DNA of 32,787 nt from Candidatus Aciduliprofundum sp. (GCA_015520565.1 WAPW01000067.1:1-32787), one strand, 5' to 3'; counted from the stretch's first letter, positions 1 to 8,207 are shown. The notes: a model not told the origin generated them from the letters alone. A program made the numbers and translations.

Positions 1-322
1 GATATTGCTTAACTATGTACTTACCTTGGCCTGCAGGCACAGTTTTTATTATTGGCGTATTTGGGTCCTCCTCATTTGGAAAAACAAGGATATCTTCAAG
101 CTCTTCCCGGGGGAGAAAGTCAACCATACTTTGAGCAAGCATACTCTTTCCTGTGCCTGGGTCTCCAATCAATATAACATGCCTCTTTTGATTTGCAGCT
201 TTCTTTATGACCTCAACAGCTTCATCTTGTCCAATAACCTGGTCAACAAGCTTTGGAGGGACTTTAATATCCTTGGTAGTAACGAAATTTTGTTTCTTTA
301 TCCACTCATCAACACTTTCCAC
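1..322 (-). CDS. lonB: Archaeal Lon protease LonB, N-terminal part (cut by window edge)
   Basis: About 107 codons read without a stop from 322 down to base 1. The protein contains the motif [19 protein letters not shown], then Walker A GDPGTGKS, then [19 protein letters not shown]. These match the N-terminal AAA+ part of archaeal LonB, the membrane-anchored ATP-dependent protease; the membrane helices, Walker B and S16 protease domain would lie beyond the left edge. No in-frame ATG exists upstream. GTG at 322 is the best start ([13 protein letters not shown]), because a TTTATCTA-like box around 341-351 sits about 25 bases upstream, as expected for a leaderless transcript. It is divergent from the dioxygenase-fold gene at 394. 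Identity is confident from the motifs; the exact start is less so. Confidence 0.85.
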   Translation of the reverse strand, partial: MESVDEWIKKQNFVTTKDIKVPPKLVDQVIGQDEAVEVIKKAANQKRHVILIGDPGTGKSMLAQSMVDFLPREELEDILVFPNEEDPNTPIIKTVPAGQGKYIVKQY

Positions 323-393
323 ATTAGCGAGAATGGAAATTAATAGATAAATTTTTTGAAAAATTTTTTATCTTTCTTTTCTCTTTCTTTATT
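323..393. promoter_or_regulatory. Divergent promoter region lonB / LigB-like gene
   Basis: This 71-base A+T-rich gap holds two back-to-back TATA-like boxes. One on the minus strand (about 341-351) serves lonB. One on the plus strand (TTTTTATC, about 364-372) lies about 26 bases before the ATG at 394. Neither gene has a clear SD site, so both are probably leaderless. No operator-like repeat was noticed. Confidence 0.5.
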
Positions 394-1170
394 ATGCTCA
401 CCTTAGCAGCAATTGTGCCCCATGGGGATGAAATATTAGTTCCAGAGGATAACTCCATTAGATTGCACAATGCAATGAAAGTGCTTGCAAAAAGAGTAAA
501 GGAGAAAAAAGTGGAGGAGTATATCTTCGTGTCTCCTCATCATCTCAGAATTGATACGCATATTGCAATAATTCTAACTGAGTATCTTGAGGGCTCTTGG
601 AAATACAAAAATCTTAAATTTAGAAGGAAGGTGAAATGCGATAAAGAATTAGCGTTGGAAATTTATGAAGAAGCAAGAAAGAATCTGCCAGTGGTGGGAG
701 TGAATTTTGGAGCTTTAGAAGGAGAATTATCCAAGATTTGTCTTGACTGGGGAACTTTGATTCCATTGTATTTCCTTCCAAAGAGAAAGATGGTCTTAAT
801 AACCCCAGCTAGAGGCATACCCTTTGGCTCTCTGATAGATTTTGGCAAGATAGTGGGAAAAATAGTAAGGGATAGCAAGAAGAGAATAGGAGTGATAATA
901 AGCGCAGACCATGCGCATGCCCATAGAGAAGATGGGCCCTATGGATACCATCCTGACGCAGATTACTACGATAAATATGTAATGGAAAATCTTGATAATC
1001 TTGAGAATTTATTAGGATTGAAAGAAGAAACCATTGAAAATGCAAAGCCAGATAGCTTCTGGCAACTGCTCATATTGCTTGGCATTCTGAAAGAAAATCC
1101 GTTGAAATTGAAGAGGAAGGAGTACGCATGCCCAACATATTTCGGTATGGCTGTTGCATGGTACGAATAA
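394..1170 (+). CDS. LigB-type (class III extradiol dioxygenase superfamily) protein
   Basis: A 258-residue protein resembling the LigB/MEMO-like fold of class III extradiol dioxygenases. Candidate metal-site residues are in expected places: PHG with His10 near the N-terminus, SPHH (His49, His50), and the histidine-rich stretch SADHAHAHRED (His173, His175, His177) followed by PYGYHPDAD (His186). In characterised members these hold a non-haem iron that cleaves aromatic diols. Archaeal members of this superfamily often have unknown substrates, and nothing nearby suggests an aromatic degradation pathway, so the reaction is left open. The gene starts at an ATG with a TATA-like box about 26 bases upstream and is followed by its own intergenic gap, so it is probably monocistronic. 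Confidence 0.7.
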   Translation: MLTLAAIVPHGDEILVPEDNSIRLHNAMKVLAKRVKEKKVEEYIFVSPHHLRIDTHIAIILTEYLEGSWKYKNLKFRRKVKCDKELALEIYEEARKNLPVVGVNFGALEGELSKICLDWGTLIPLYFLPKRKMVLITPARGIPFGSLIDFGKIVGKIVRDSKKRIGVIISADHAHAHREDGPYGYHPDADYYDKYVMENLDNLENLLGLKEETIENAKPDSFWQLLILLGILKENPLKLKRKEYACPTYFGMAVAWYE

Positions 1171-1278
1171 GCTTGAAATTATCTTCATGTTATACAAGGA
1201 CACGATGTAATTGAATAATGTTCTAGAAAATGATATATACGATGAAAATCATATCTTTTGTCCTAAGGAGGCATAGTG

Positions 1279-2418
1279 ATGCTCAAGAAGACCAAAATAA
1301 TCTTGGCTGTGGTGCTTCCCATCGTGCTTGTTGTAGGCGGAGGTGGATTTTACTACTTCGCAAGTGATTCTCCATCACCTCAAAATAATTCACAAATTCC
1401 AGTGCAGGAAATCTGGGTGGATAATAGGACTGCTGTATATCATAACCCCCAATATTCGCACAATTCCTACGCGGACTCAGAGTATGATAATATAATTAGC
1501 TATTGGTATAATCTATGGAGGCATAATAATTACTACAACTTCACAGAAGAATTGGTATACAAAGGAAAGAAGTATGCGGATATATCCACTAGCGTGTATC
1601 TTCAGGATTATTGTTCTGGTTTGGACTATAATTATCTGGTGAATTTCACATATCATGGTCATATCGGAAATCTTGTAAAATTCACAATGGGTTATACAGG
1701 TTACAAGCTTCCAGAGGTGGAGGAGTACGAAAGCAGTACTGATATGAGTTTTGAAGCTGGTCCTCCTCTTTCTGGTCCAGGAGTTATTTCTTTGGATGAG
1801 AATAAAACTGTGAATTACACAGCTTACATACAAGATGATGGGATATATTTAACAACACCCAATTCCTTTTGTACCTTACTCGGTCCCTGGGATAATCTTA
1901 CATACAACATAACCACGAGCGCGAAAAATCTTAAGATATTCACAAAGGAGTACTTTTCATCGGATTGGGTATCGCCAAATACAACACTATCTTATTTACG
2001 TGCTCCTGCAAAGCTCAGTTTTTGGATAAAAGATGGAAATAAAATACTTGAATTCTCAATGGGGTTCACTATAAAGGTACCACTTATTTTTTATGGCTTG
2101 GCTCTTCCAGAGCCGAAGGTAAATATAACCAAGATTGGAGAAAGAAGTGTTAAACTTGATATAGAGCCCACAAGCAATTACACGAACATTTATGTATTCT
2201 GGATGGACGGAAATCGGACTATCACGAGAAGCAAGGTGGTATGGCACAACTACACAAAGCCGGGAAAATATTCAATAATGGTATTCTATAGTTACAAGGG
2301 CAATGGTAGTTTCTATTTCTACCCCCCGAGCCATACTCTATGTAAGCTGCCTTTTGACAGATTTGAGTTGAGCCGTATTTGGAATTTTTATCCTCGTGTG
2401 GATGTGAGTATAGAATAG
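1279..2418 (+). CDS. Membrane-anchored extracellular protein of unknown function, many N-glycosylation sequons
   Basis: Function not recognised. The first 30 or so residues are KK followed by a hydrophobic stretch and glycines (IILAVVLPIVLVVGGGGF), which looks like an uncleaved signal anchor. The rest is hydrophilic, rich in Tyr, Asn and Ser, with many N-x-S/T sequons (for example NNS, NRT, NFT, NKT, NYT, NTT), typical of glycosylated archaeal surface proteins. No catalytic motif is visible. A strong SD site AAGGAGG (1265-1271) precedes two adjacent starts, GTG at 1276 and ATG at 1279; the ATG has the better spacing. A possible TATA box (GATATATACG) lies near 1231-1240. It resembles in style, but not obviously in sequence, the second glycoprotein-like gene at 21431. 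Confidence 0.75.
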   Translation: MLKKTKIILAVVLPIVLVVGGGGFYYFASDSPSPQNNSQIPVQEIWVDNRTAVYHNPQYSHNSYADSEYDNIISYWYNLWRHNNYYNFTEELVYKGKKYADISTSVYLQDYCSGLDYNYLVNFTYHGHIGNLVKFTMGYTGYKLPEVEEYESSTDMSFEAGPPLSGPGVISLDENKTVNYTAYIQDDGIYLTTPNSFCTLLGPWDNLTYNITTSAKNLKIFTKEYFSSDWVSPNTTLSYLRAPAKLSFWIKDGNKILEFSMGFTIKVPLIFYGLALPEPKVNITKIGERSVKLDIEPTSNYTNIYVFWMDGNRTITRSKVVWHNYTKPGKYSIMVFYSYKGNGSFYFYPPSHTLCKLPFDRFELSRIWNFYPRVDVSIE

Positions 2419-2614
2419 TAAGAAAAAATTAAAAAGTTGTAAATCTAATTAAAGCTCAAAAGCCACAATATAGTTTTAGTTTTCCATGTACAATATAGCG
2501 TTTTAAGAGATGCAAGACATGCCTCAAATTTGCAGATGCCAAGGATCACATGATTCAGAGAGTCTAAACTCAATAGAATATTTCAAATCCAATATTATAG
2601 AAAAACTAGCACAG
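2419..2614. other. Intergenic segment without a recognised gene
   Basis: A+T-rich gap of about 200 bases between the glycoprotein-like gene and tRNA-Phe. The only repeat seen is a short direct repeat ACAATATAG at 2465-2473 and 2490-2498, 25 bases apart. Reading frames crossing it run into the tRNA and do not look like protein. Confidence 0.5.
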
Positions 2615-2687
<73 letters not shown>

Positions 2688-2826
2688 GCAAATCCCATAA
2701 AGGAGAAGGTAAATTTAAAATTTGCGATTATGGCGAAAGATTTATTTTCTATATCTCTATAAAGGTTAATGCATTAGCAGGGTTAGATTAAGGGGAATAA
2801 TCCAAAAACACCTTGCAAAATTGTAT

Positions 2827-2947
2827 AGCGGGGTGGGGTAGCCAGGAAATCCCGCCGGGCTCATAAAGTCCCTTTGGAAAAGGTGCTTTACCCTTAAAAG
2901 GGGCTTGTGAGACCCGGAGATCGGTGGTTCAAATCCACCCCCCGCTA
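2827..2947 (+). tRNA. Initiator tRNA-Met (CAT) with a 46-base intron
   Basis: The exons form an archaeal initiator tRNA: acceptor AGCGGGG/CCCCGCT with the initiator-type A1:U72 pair, anticodon stem CCGGG/CCCGG containing three consecutive G:C pairs, anticodon CAT at 2862-2864, and T arm GGTGG-TTCAAAT-CCACC. The two halves of the anticodon arm are separated by an intron at 2866-2911, between positions 37 and 38. The splice region folds into a bulge-helix-bulge: 3-base bulge 2864-2866, a 4-position central helix (2860-2863 with 2906-2909, one U-U mismatch), and 3-base bulge 2910-2912. The CCA end is not encoded. The gene is transcribed away from tRNA-Phe. Confidence 0.93.
2866..2911 (+). other. 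tRNA intron (bulge-helix-bulge type)
   Basis: Predicted 46-base intron inside the initiator tRNA-Met, at the usual archaeal site 37/38. Cuts after A2865 and G2911 would each fall between the second and third bases of a 3-base bulge, as the archaeal tRNA splicing endonuclease requires. Inside the intron, 2867-2872 pairs with 2900-2905 to form the inner helix. Confidence 0.85.
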
Positions 2948-2951
2948 CTGA

Positions 2952-3386
2952 TTAGAAAATAGTCATAACTATTATACCAGCAATTATTATAAACATCCCT
3001 ACAAGTTTTCCTGCAGATAATTTTTCACCTATGGTAAAAAATGCTAGAACTGCTACAAGAAAAGCATTTGAAGCCGATATCGCAACTGTAGGGCCTGCAG
3101 GGCCCTTGGTTAAAGCAATTTTGATAGAATACATGCCTATGGCTAGGGCAATTCCCGCAAAGATTGGTAGAAGAAGATATATGGTAGGTGTATTTTTAAG
3201 ATTCTCCTGAAATGAACCTTGGTAAATGTAGTATCCTAAGAAAATTACTCCTACAATACCCACAGCAATCCACAATACGATTGATGTAAAAATGCTATCC
3301 ATATGATAATATCCAGCCAATTTTACTAAGAAATTGGTTATGCCAAACATCACCATCGTTATCGCTGCGTAAACCCACCACTGCAT
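2952..3386 (-). CDS. Small EamA/DMT-family membrane transporter
   Basis: A 144-residue protein with about five hydrophobic helices and little else. It opens MQWWVYAAITMVMFGITNFL, and the second half has SASNAFLVAVLAFFTIGEKLSAGKLVGM, the conserved GE-containing region of EamA (drug/metabolite transporter) domains. At one EamA unit it is half the length of the usual ten-helix transporters, so it probably works as a dimer, as small multidrug-resistance-like proteins do; that is inference. The substrate is unknown. The 3' end lies only four bases from the discriminator base of the initiator tRNA on the other strand. Confidence 0.75.
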   Translation of the reverse strand: MQWWVYAAITMVMFGITNFLVKLAGYYHMDSIFTSIVLWIAVGIVGVIFLGYYIYQGSFQENLKNTPTIYLLLPIFAGIALAIGMYSIKIALTKGPAGPTVAISASNAFLVAVLAFFTIGEKLSAGKLVGMFIIIAGIIVMTIF

Positions 3387-3463
3387 AAGGGGGAAATAAT
3401 GAGGTAGAATAAAAATTTAAGTAAAAGTGCGTTATATCCAATTGAACATAACGAGGTGAGGTG

Positions 3464-4447
3464 ATGAAAAAGGCCGTAGTATTTCTAGTGATATTATTTC
3501 TTGGCCTTGCTGGGGGCTATTATTACATAAACTCTCAAAATACCGCAAGAGGAAGTATAAAAGTTCTAGCTGCTGGAAGTCTTTCAATTCCACTTAAAGA
3601 GCTTGCTAATAGATTTCAAGAAAAATATGGTATAAAGGTGTATATTGAAACTTCTGGGAGTATAGAAACGGTTAAAAAAGTAAGTGAACTAGGTATAAAG
3701 GCAGATGTTGTTGCTGTGGCCGATTACAAGGCAATAGAATCTTACCTTATGCCAAACTATACAAATTGGTACATTAAATTTGCTAGTAATGAAATGGTAA
3801 TAGCATACACAAACCATAGCAAATTTGCAAATGAGATAAACAGTACAAATTGGATGAAGATATTAAGCAAAAAGGATGTTCGCATAGGATTTTCTTCACC
3901 TAATGATGACCCATGCGGATACCGTGCAGTTATGATGTTTTACCTTGCCCAATTAAAGTATCACAATGGAATTTTTAATGATATAATTCTAAACAACACC
4001 GGGATAAAGTTTGAGAATGGGGTAATTGTGGTTCCCAATGACGCTAAACTACTTGGTTCAACAGGGAAAATCTTTATAAAACGAAAATCAGTTGATTTAC
4101 TTTCGGATTTACAGGCAGGAGATATTGATTACGCAATAGAGTATCTATCTGTAGCTAAACAACACCATATAAATTATTTGAAATTACCTCCCGAAATTAA
4201 TCTATCAAATTCCACATTAATATCTTGGTACTCAAAAGCTGTAGTTAAACTCGCCGATGGGAGAGTGATGCATGGAGATGCCATAAATTATGGAGTAACT
4301 ATTCCAAATAACGCACCTAATAAAGAATTTGCATATCAATTTGTAAATATGCTTCTCAGCAAAGAAGGTAGAGAAATTTTGGAGAATTGTGGACAAAAAC
4401 CCATATTCATACCCGTGGGACAAGTACCTGAGGAGGTTAAACCTTGA
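3464..4447 (+). CDS. wtpA: Tungstate/molybdate ABC transporter, substrate-binding protein WtpA
   Basis: A secreted oxyanion-binding protein of the ModA/WtpA family. The N-terminus has KK and a hydrophobic stretch (residues about 4-23), with no lipobox Cys, so it is probably membrane-anchored by its signal. Family features follow: VLAAGSLSIPL near the mature start, TSGSIETVKKVSELGIKADV, FASNEMVIAYT, and DPCGYRAVMMFYLAQ, the last typical of archaeal WtpA. It begins with SD GAGGTGA (3453-3459), then GTG-ATG; the ATG at 3464 is preferred over the GTG at 3461. It heads the operon wtpA-wtpB-wtpC, and its stop overlaps the TTG start of wtpB. Whether it prefers tungstate or molybdate cannot be told from sequence. 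Confidence 0.9.
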   Translation: MKKAVVFLVILFLGLAGGYYYINSQNTARGSIKVLAAGSLSIPLKELANRFQEKYGIKVYIETSGSIETVKKVSELGIKADVVAVADYKAIESYLMPNYTNWYIKFASNEMVIAYTNHSKFANEINSTNWMKILSKKDVRIGFSSPNDDPCGYRAVMMFYLAQLKYHNGIFNDIILNNTGIKFENGVIVVPNDAKLLGSTGKIFIKRKSVDLLSDLQAGDIDYAIEYLSVAKQHHINYLKLPPEINLSNSTLISWYSKAVVKLADGRVMHGDAINYGVTIPNNAPNKEFAYQFVNMLLSKEGREILENCGQKPIFIPVGQVPEEVKP

Positions 4448-5421
4448 AAAGACAATTATTTCCTATATTGATAATTCTCCTAACATCTCTATTCTTTGGC
4501 TCTTATGCCTTCCTATTTACATCAATTGCCATTTTTATCTTGATTTTTTTGAAAGATAAGGATAGAAAATATCTGATTTTTTTAGCTTTAATATTCGTAG
4601 TGGTGATAAATCCCATACTGGGGATTGTTCCTGTAATAGTCCTTTTATTGATTATGGAGGAGGATAATTTTTACAGGATAGCATATATTCTCGGTTCTCT
4701 ATTTCTCGTATTTTTCATATTTCCAATTCTGAATCTTCTACTCTACTTCTCCCCAGAGAGCATATACGACAAAGCGCTTATAAATTCAATCATTGTGAGC
4801 TTTGTTGCAGCTACTATATCTACATTAATCGCCCTTGTTTTTGCATTGCCTTTGGGATATGTGCTTGCAAGAAGAGATTTCACAGGAAAGAGTTTTGTTG
4901 AAAGCATAATAGATTTGCCCATCGTCATACCCCACACAGTTGCAGGTATAATATTACTCTTAGTATTTGGAATATCTGGAATATGGGGAGCACCCTTGGA
5001 AAGGATTGGTATAAGATTTTATTACGCTATGCCCGGAATTATAGTAGCTATGCTATTTGTGAGCGCTCCATTTCTAATAAATCAAGTTAAAGAAGGAATA
5101 AAAAAGGTAGATGAGAGATACGAATACACGGCCATGAGCTTAGGAGCTAGTAGGTTTAGAACATTCATAGATATCATACTTCCACAAATTAAAGGAAACA
5201 TTCTTACTGGCTCTGTAAATTCATGGGCTCGTGCCCTAAGCGAGTTTGGTGCAGTTATTATGATAGCGTTCTATCCCATGGTAGCACCCACTTACATCTA
5301 TTTCCTTTACACAAACTACGGATTAAAGACGGCACTTCCTGCTACAGCATTTTTGCTCCTTTTAACTCTGGTTGTATTTGTAACATTAAAAATAGTCGGG
5401 GAGCGGATGAAAAATGCTTGA
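4444..5421 (+). CDS. wtpB: Tungstate/molybdate ABC transporter, permease WtpB, with N-terminal extension
   Basis: Integral membrane subunit. The permease core (from about residue 110) includes the EAA loop EYTAMSLGASRFRTFIDIILP that contacts the ATPase, and the WtpB/ModB-like segments DLPIVIPHTVAGI and ALSEFGAVIMIAFYP. In front of it are roughly 100 residues forming three or four extra hydrophobic helices; family members are usually about 250 residues, this one is 325. The start is TTG at 4444, overlapping the stop of wtpA and preceded by GAGGTT, so translation is probably coupled. A later ATG start would remove only part of the extension. Confidence 0.9.
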   Translation: MKRQLFPILIILLTSLFFGSYAFLFTSIAIFILIFLKDKDRKYLIFLALIFVVVINPILGIVPVIVLLLIMEEDNFYRIAYILGSLFLVFFIFPILNLLLYFSPESIYDKALINSIIVSFVAATISTLIALVFALPLGYVLARRDFTGKSFVESIIDLPIVIPHTVAGIILLLVFGISGIWGAPLERIGIRFYYAMPGIIVAMLFVSAPFLINQVKEGIKKVDERYEYTAMSLGASRFRTFIDIILPQIKGNILTGSVNSWARALSEFGAVIMIAFYPMVAPTYIYFLYTNYGLKTALPATAFLLLLTLVVFVTLKIVGERMKNA

Positions 5422-6472
5422 AATTCATAATCTCCAAGTAAAGCTTGAAAGCTTTAGGATAAAAATAGATGAAATTAGAATAGAAGATAAGGATTATCTT
5501 ATAATCGTGGGTCCCACTGGTGCAGGAAAAACCATACTTTTAGAGACCATTGCTGGCTTTCACACTCCAATATCTGGAAAAATAGTTCTCAATGGAAAAG
5601 ATATAACAAATTTACCTCCTAATAAAAGAAATGTGGCCATGGTGTATCAGGATTATATGCTGTTTCCCCATATGAGCGTTGAAGAAAATATAGCATATCC
5701 ATTAAAAATTAAGGGAAAAGAATGGAAAAAAGAGGTTAAAAAGTTCGCAAAACAGCTTGAAATAGAACATATTTTGCATAGGTATCCTAAAACTCTCAGC
5801 GGAGGCGAAATGCAAAGGGTAGCCATTGCTAGGGCCGTCATTACCAAACCCTCATTATTGCTATTAGATGAACCATTTAGTGCTCTTGACCCAAACATGA
5901 GAGATTCTGCAAGAAAGCTCATTGGAGATTTTTTGGAGAATATGAAAATAGATACAATTCATGTTACCCATGATTTCTCAGATGCTTGGATTCTTGGCAA
6001 CAAGCTAGCAGTTATGAAAGATGGGAAAATAATAAGGTTTGGAAGCGTAGAAGAGGTTTTTTCTAATCCTAAAGATGATTTTGTTGCAAATTTTTTGGGT
6101 TCCACAAATATTTTGAATGGAAAGGTTGAAAACAAGGAAAATGGGCTAACATTGATTAATGTTCAAGGAATAAAGATATATACTGTGGATGACGCGCCAA
6201 TTGGAAGAGAAATCTTGCTCTCAGTTAGGCCAGAGAATATAGTAATTTCAAAAAGAAAGACACAAAGCTCTCAGAGAAATTCAATTTTATTAAAAATAGT
6301 AGAAATGCGTAAAGAGGGACACATTGTTTGGATAGATTTATTAGGAGATGAAAAATTAAAATTAAAAGCCATGCTTACTCCAAATGCTGTAGAAGCTCTA
6401 AATTTGAAAAATGAAGATTATGTTTATGCCTCCTTTAAAGCAAGTGCAACGAAAATTGTGAGGATAATATAG
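5414..6472 (+). CDS. wtpC: Tungstate/molybdate ABC transporter, ATP-binding protein WtpC
   Basis: ATPase subunit of 352 residues with all ABC motifs: Walker A GPTGAGKT (33-40), Q-loop near MVYQD, signature LSGGE (128-132), Walker B LLLLDEP (148-154) and the switch histidine in HVTHD (186). After the nucleotide-binding domain comes a C-terminal segment (about 230-350) of the length and type of a MOP/TOBE oxyanion-binding domain, starting near NILNGKVENKENG; in some family members this domain senses molybdate or tungstate and inhibits transport. The ATG overlaps the end of wtpB by 8 bases. The stop codon is the first part of a hairpin element at 6472-6523. Confidence 0.92.
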   Translation: MLEIHNLQVKLESFRIKIDEIRIEDKDYLIIVGPTGAGKTILLETIAGFHTPISGKIVLNGKDITNLPPNKRNVAMVYQDYMLFPHMSVEENIAYPLKIKGKEWKKEVKKFAKQLEIEHILHRYPKTLSGGEMQRVAIARAVITKPSLLLLDEPFSALDPNMRDSARKLIGDFLENMKIDTIHVTHDFSDAWILGNKLAVMKDGKIIRFGSVEEVFSNPKDDFVANFLGSTNILNGKVENKENGLTLINVQGIKIYTVDDAPIGREILLSVRPENIVISKRKTQSSQRNSILLKIVEMRKEGHIVWIDLLGDEKLKLKAMLTPNAVEALNLKNEDYVYASFKASATKIVRII

Positions 6473-6523
6473 CCCGCCTTCGGGTAATCCTATCATTTTT
6501 CAAGGAATACCAGCCAGACGGGC
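6472..6523. other. Hairpin element directly after wtpC
   Basis: A 52-base segment with nested inverted repeats: outer GCCCG (6472-6476) with CGGGC (6519-6523), and inner GGTAATCC (6483-6490) with GGAATACC (about 6504-6511), which pair with a single mismatch. These leave an asymmetric internal loop (CCTTCG opposite AGCCAGA) and a 13-base end loop. A smaller hairpin CCCG-CCTT-CGGG (6473-6484) competes with it. It could be a 3' UTR structure, an mRNA stabiliser or terminator, or a small RNA on either strand. No long T-run follows, so it is not an obvious archaeal terminator. Confidence 0.5.
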
Positions 6524-6573
6524 AAGAAAGTATATGATGGGAAAACTTAAATTTTTTGTCATAATATCCACTT

Positions 6574-7116
6574 ATGAAGCCATATTTAATACTACAATTA
6601 ACAACCTTAGCTTTAGTAGTTATTGGCATAGGCATGTTTTACAGTGATTTAGCTAGCGGAAATTTTAATTTTCTTGTTGTCATTTATTTTGTCATTATAG
6701 CTATAGCTTATGTTGTGGTAATAAATAAATTGAATAGATGGGCAAAGACGATTTTTGAAAATGTAGCCAAAAAATTAAATTGCAAATTTATTGAAACGGG
6801 CAAATATGCCCTCACTCACTATATTAAATGCCCTGATATGGAAATTAAAATAAATCTCAGGGGAAGCTACACCCCTGCATCTCTATACTTCAAATTCTCT
6901 GGAAATTTCAACCAAGCAGACATAAGAGGCAGCGATGAAAACTCTCTAAAATTCATATCCTATCTTCAAAAATTACAAGAAAAATATAGAATCAAGGTTA
7001 ACGATGCATACATTTCAAAAAATGTGGCAGAGATGATAATAACAAAGTTCTCCTACAACGCAGATATATTGGCAAAGATGATAGAGGATGCTAAAGCAAT
7101 AATTTCTAAGGTATAA
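6574..7116 (+). CDS. Hypothetical protein with two N-terminal membrane helices
   Basis: Not recognised. The 180-residue protein begins with two hydrophobic helices (about residues 5-26 and 32-51) separated by a short loop containing DLASGNFN. A soluble domain of mixed charge follows, with no cysteine cluster or catalytic motif. It has its own promoter-like box (AACTTAAATTTTTT, about 6544-6557) shortly before the ATG, so it need not belong to the wtp operon. Its last 11 bases overlap the 3' end of the radical SAM gene on the other strand. Confidence 0.65.
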   Translation: MKPYLILQLTTLALVVIGIGMFYSDLASGNFNFLVVIYFVIIAIAYVVVINKLNRWAKTIFENVAKKLNCKFIETGKYALTHYIKCPDMEIKINLRGSYTPASLYFKFSGNFNQADIRGSDENSLKFISYLQKLQEKYRIKVNDAYISKNVAEMIITKFSYNADILAKMIEDAKAIISKV

Positions 7117-8176
7117 TCTCTGTGGTGTTGTTGAAAGGTGGATAGTAAAAATCTTCCTTTCTGTACTTTCCCTCTTGAATTAATTTTCCGATCTCCACCT
7201 TCGCTTTTTCCATTTCACTAACTAAATGACGAACGGTGCCGCAAATCTTGTAGAAGCCATCCATTCCCCAGAGGCGCTCTTTATTCGCGAATAGACATCG
7301 GCCTCCACAGATCGGGTATAAATCGCATGAGCGACATGGCTCATCTATTTCCACGGAATTTCTCACATCTTCCGGTTTTTTATCCCAAATATTTCCTAAT
7401 TCATTCCACTCGAATTCTCCGCCAATCGGACACGCCAAAATTCTTCCGTCGGTGGCAATCGCAAAGGCATCCCGACCCGCGCCGCACGGCACGCCGTTTT
7501 CAGGCCAGAACATTCTCTTTATCACTCCTTGAAATGGCACAATGCCCGGAATCCTGCCTTTTTTTATCTCCTCTATCCACCATTTCGCCAGCTTCGTAAT
7601 TCCGGGATTATAGGAATTCCTAACCCACGCGTCAAAATCATGCCAAGAGCCGTCCGGAGCCCACACCACATTGAGCTGCCAGTGCACGTGATCGAACGGG
7701 AGAGAAAGAAGATGCATGACATCGCGATAAATATCGCTCTCTTCGCTCACGGCCATCCTCGCAATCAGATCCCCTTTGTACTTTTCCCTTATCTTTTTCA
7801 CTCTATCTACGACGATTTCGTAAACCCCGTTGCCCCGATAACAATTCGTCACCTCCGGAACTCCATCGATGGATACCAAAATTGCATCAATTCGATTCAA
7901 ATACTCTTCCGGGATTTTGTGAAGGAAGAACCCGTTGGTTTGCACCACGAATCTTTTCGCATTCACATTGTCCATTATTTCTTTCATTTTATCGATTCTC
8001 AAAAGAGGTTCCCCTCCATAGAAAGCGATTATCGCCTCCTCATCTCTTTCTACAAAATTTTTCAAATCTTGTATTTCATACTTAATTTCGTGGGGCATTA
8101 CCTCTTCTGGAATGGAGCCGCCGCAGTACCTGCAGTTCAGATTGCAAACTCCTGTGAGAAATACTATGTAGAGCAT
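7106..8176 (-). CDS. Radical SAM enzyme with SPASM-type C-terminal cysteines (AF0577-like)
   Basis: A 356-residue radical SAM protein. The iron-sulfur motif CNLNCRYC supplies Cys11, Cys15 and Cys18, followed by FYGGEPLL, the usual GGEP SAM-binding motif. The C-terminal third has seven more cysteines (231, 249, 281, 284, 290, 294, 312) in the spacing CX2CX5CX3C, the hallmark of SPASM domains that hold auxiliary Fe-S clusters in peptide- and protein-modifying enzymes. It resembles the archaeal AF0577 family, described as putative peptide-modifying; the target is unknown, and no small precursor peptide was seen next to it. The gene is clearly richer in G+C than its neighbours (about 65% in 7441-7500) and uses CGG, CGC and GCG codons they mostly avoid, suggesting transfer or different selection. 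Confidence 0.85.
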   Translation of the reverse strand: MLYIVFLTGVCNLNCRYCGGSIPEEVMPHEIKYEIQDLKNFVERDEEAIIAFYGGEPLLRIDKMKEIMDNVNAKRFVVQTNGFFLHKIPEEYLNRIDAILVSIDGVPEVTNCYRGNGVYEIVVDRVKKIREKYKGDLIARMAVSEESDIYRDVMHLLSLPFDHVHWQLNVVWAPDGSWHDFDAWVRNSYNPGITKLAKWWIEEIKKGRIPGIVPFQGVIKRMFWPENGVPCGAGRDAFAIATDGRILACPIGGEFEWNELGNIWDKKPEDVRNSVEIDEPCRSCDLYPICGGRCLFANKERLWGMDGFYKICGTVRHLVSEMEKAKVEIGKLIQEGKYRKEDFYYPPFNNTTEIIP

Positions 8177-8207
8177 CCCGTGGAGATAGAAAAAAGGTAT
8201 TAATTAT

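Noticed and set aside
5-343. Plus-strand open frame of 112 codons at the left edge
   Set aside because: Antisense to the lonB start, which shows Walker A and family sequence on the minus strand.
2465-2498. Direct repeat ACAATATAG, two copies 25 bases apart
   Set aside because: Nine A+T-rich bases can recur by chance in this sequence, and no array or further copies were seen.
7529-8203. Plus-strand open frame of 224 codons
   Set aside because: It lies entirely antisense to the radical SAM gene, whose cysteine motifs are intact; the long frame follows from the higher G+C content there.
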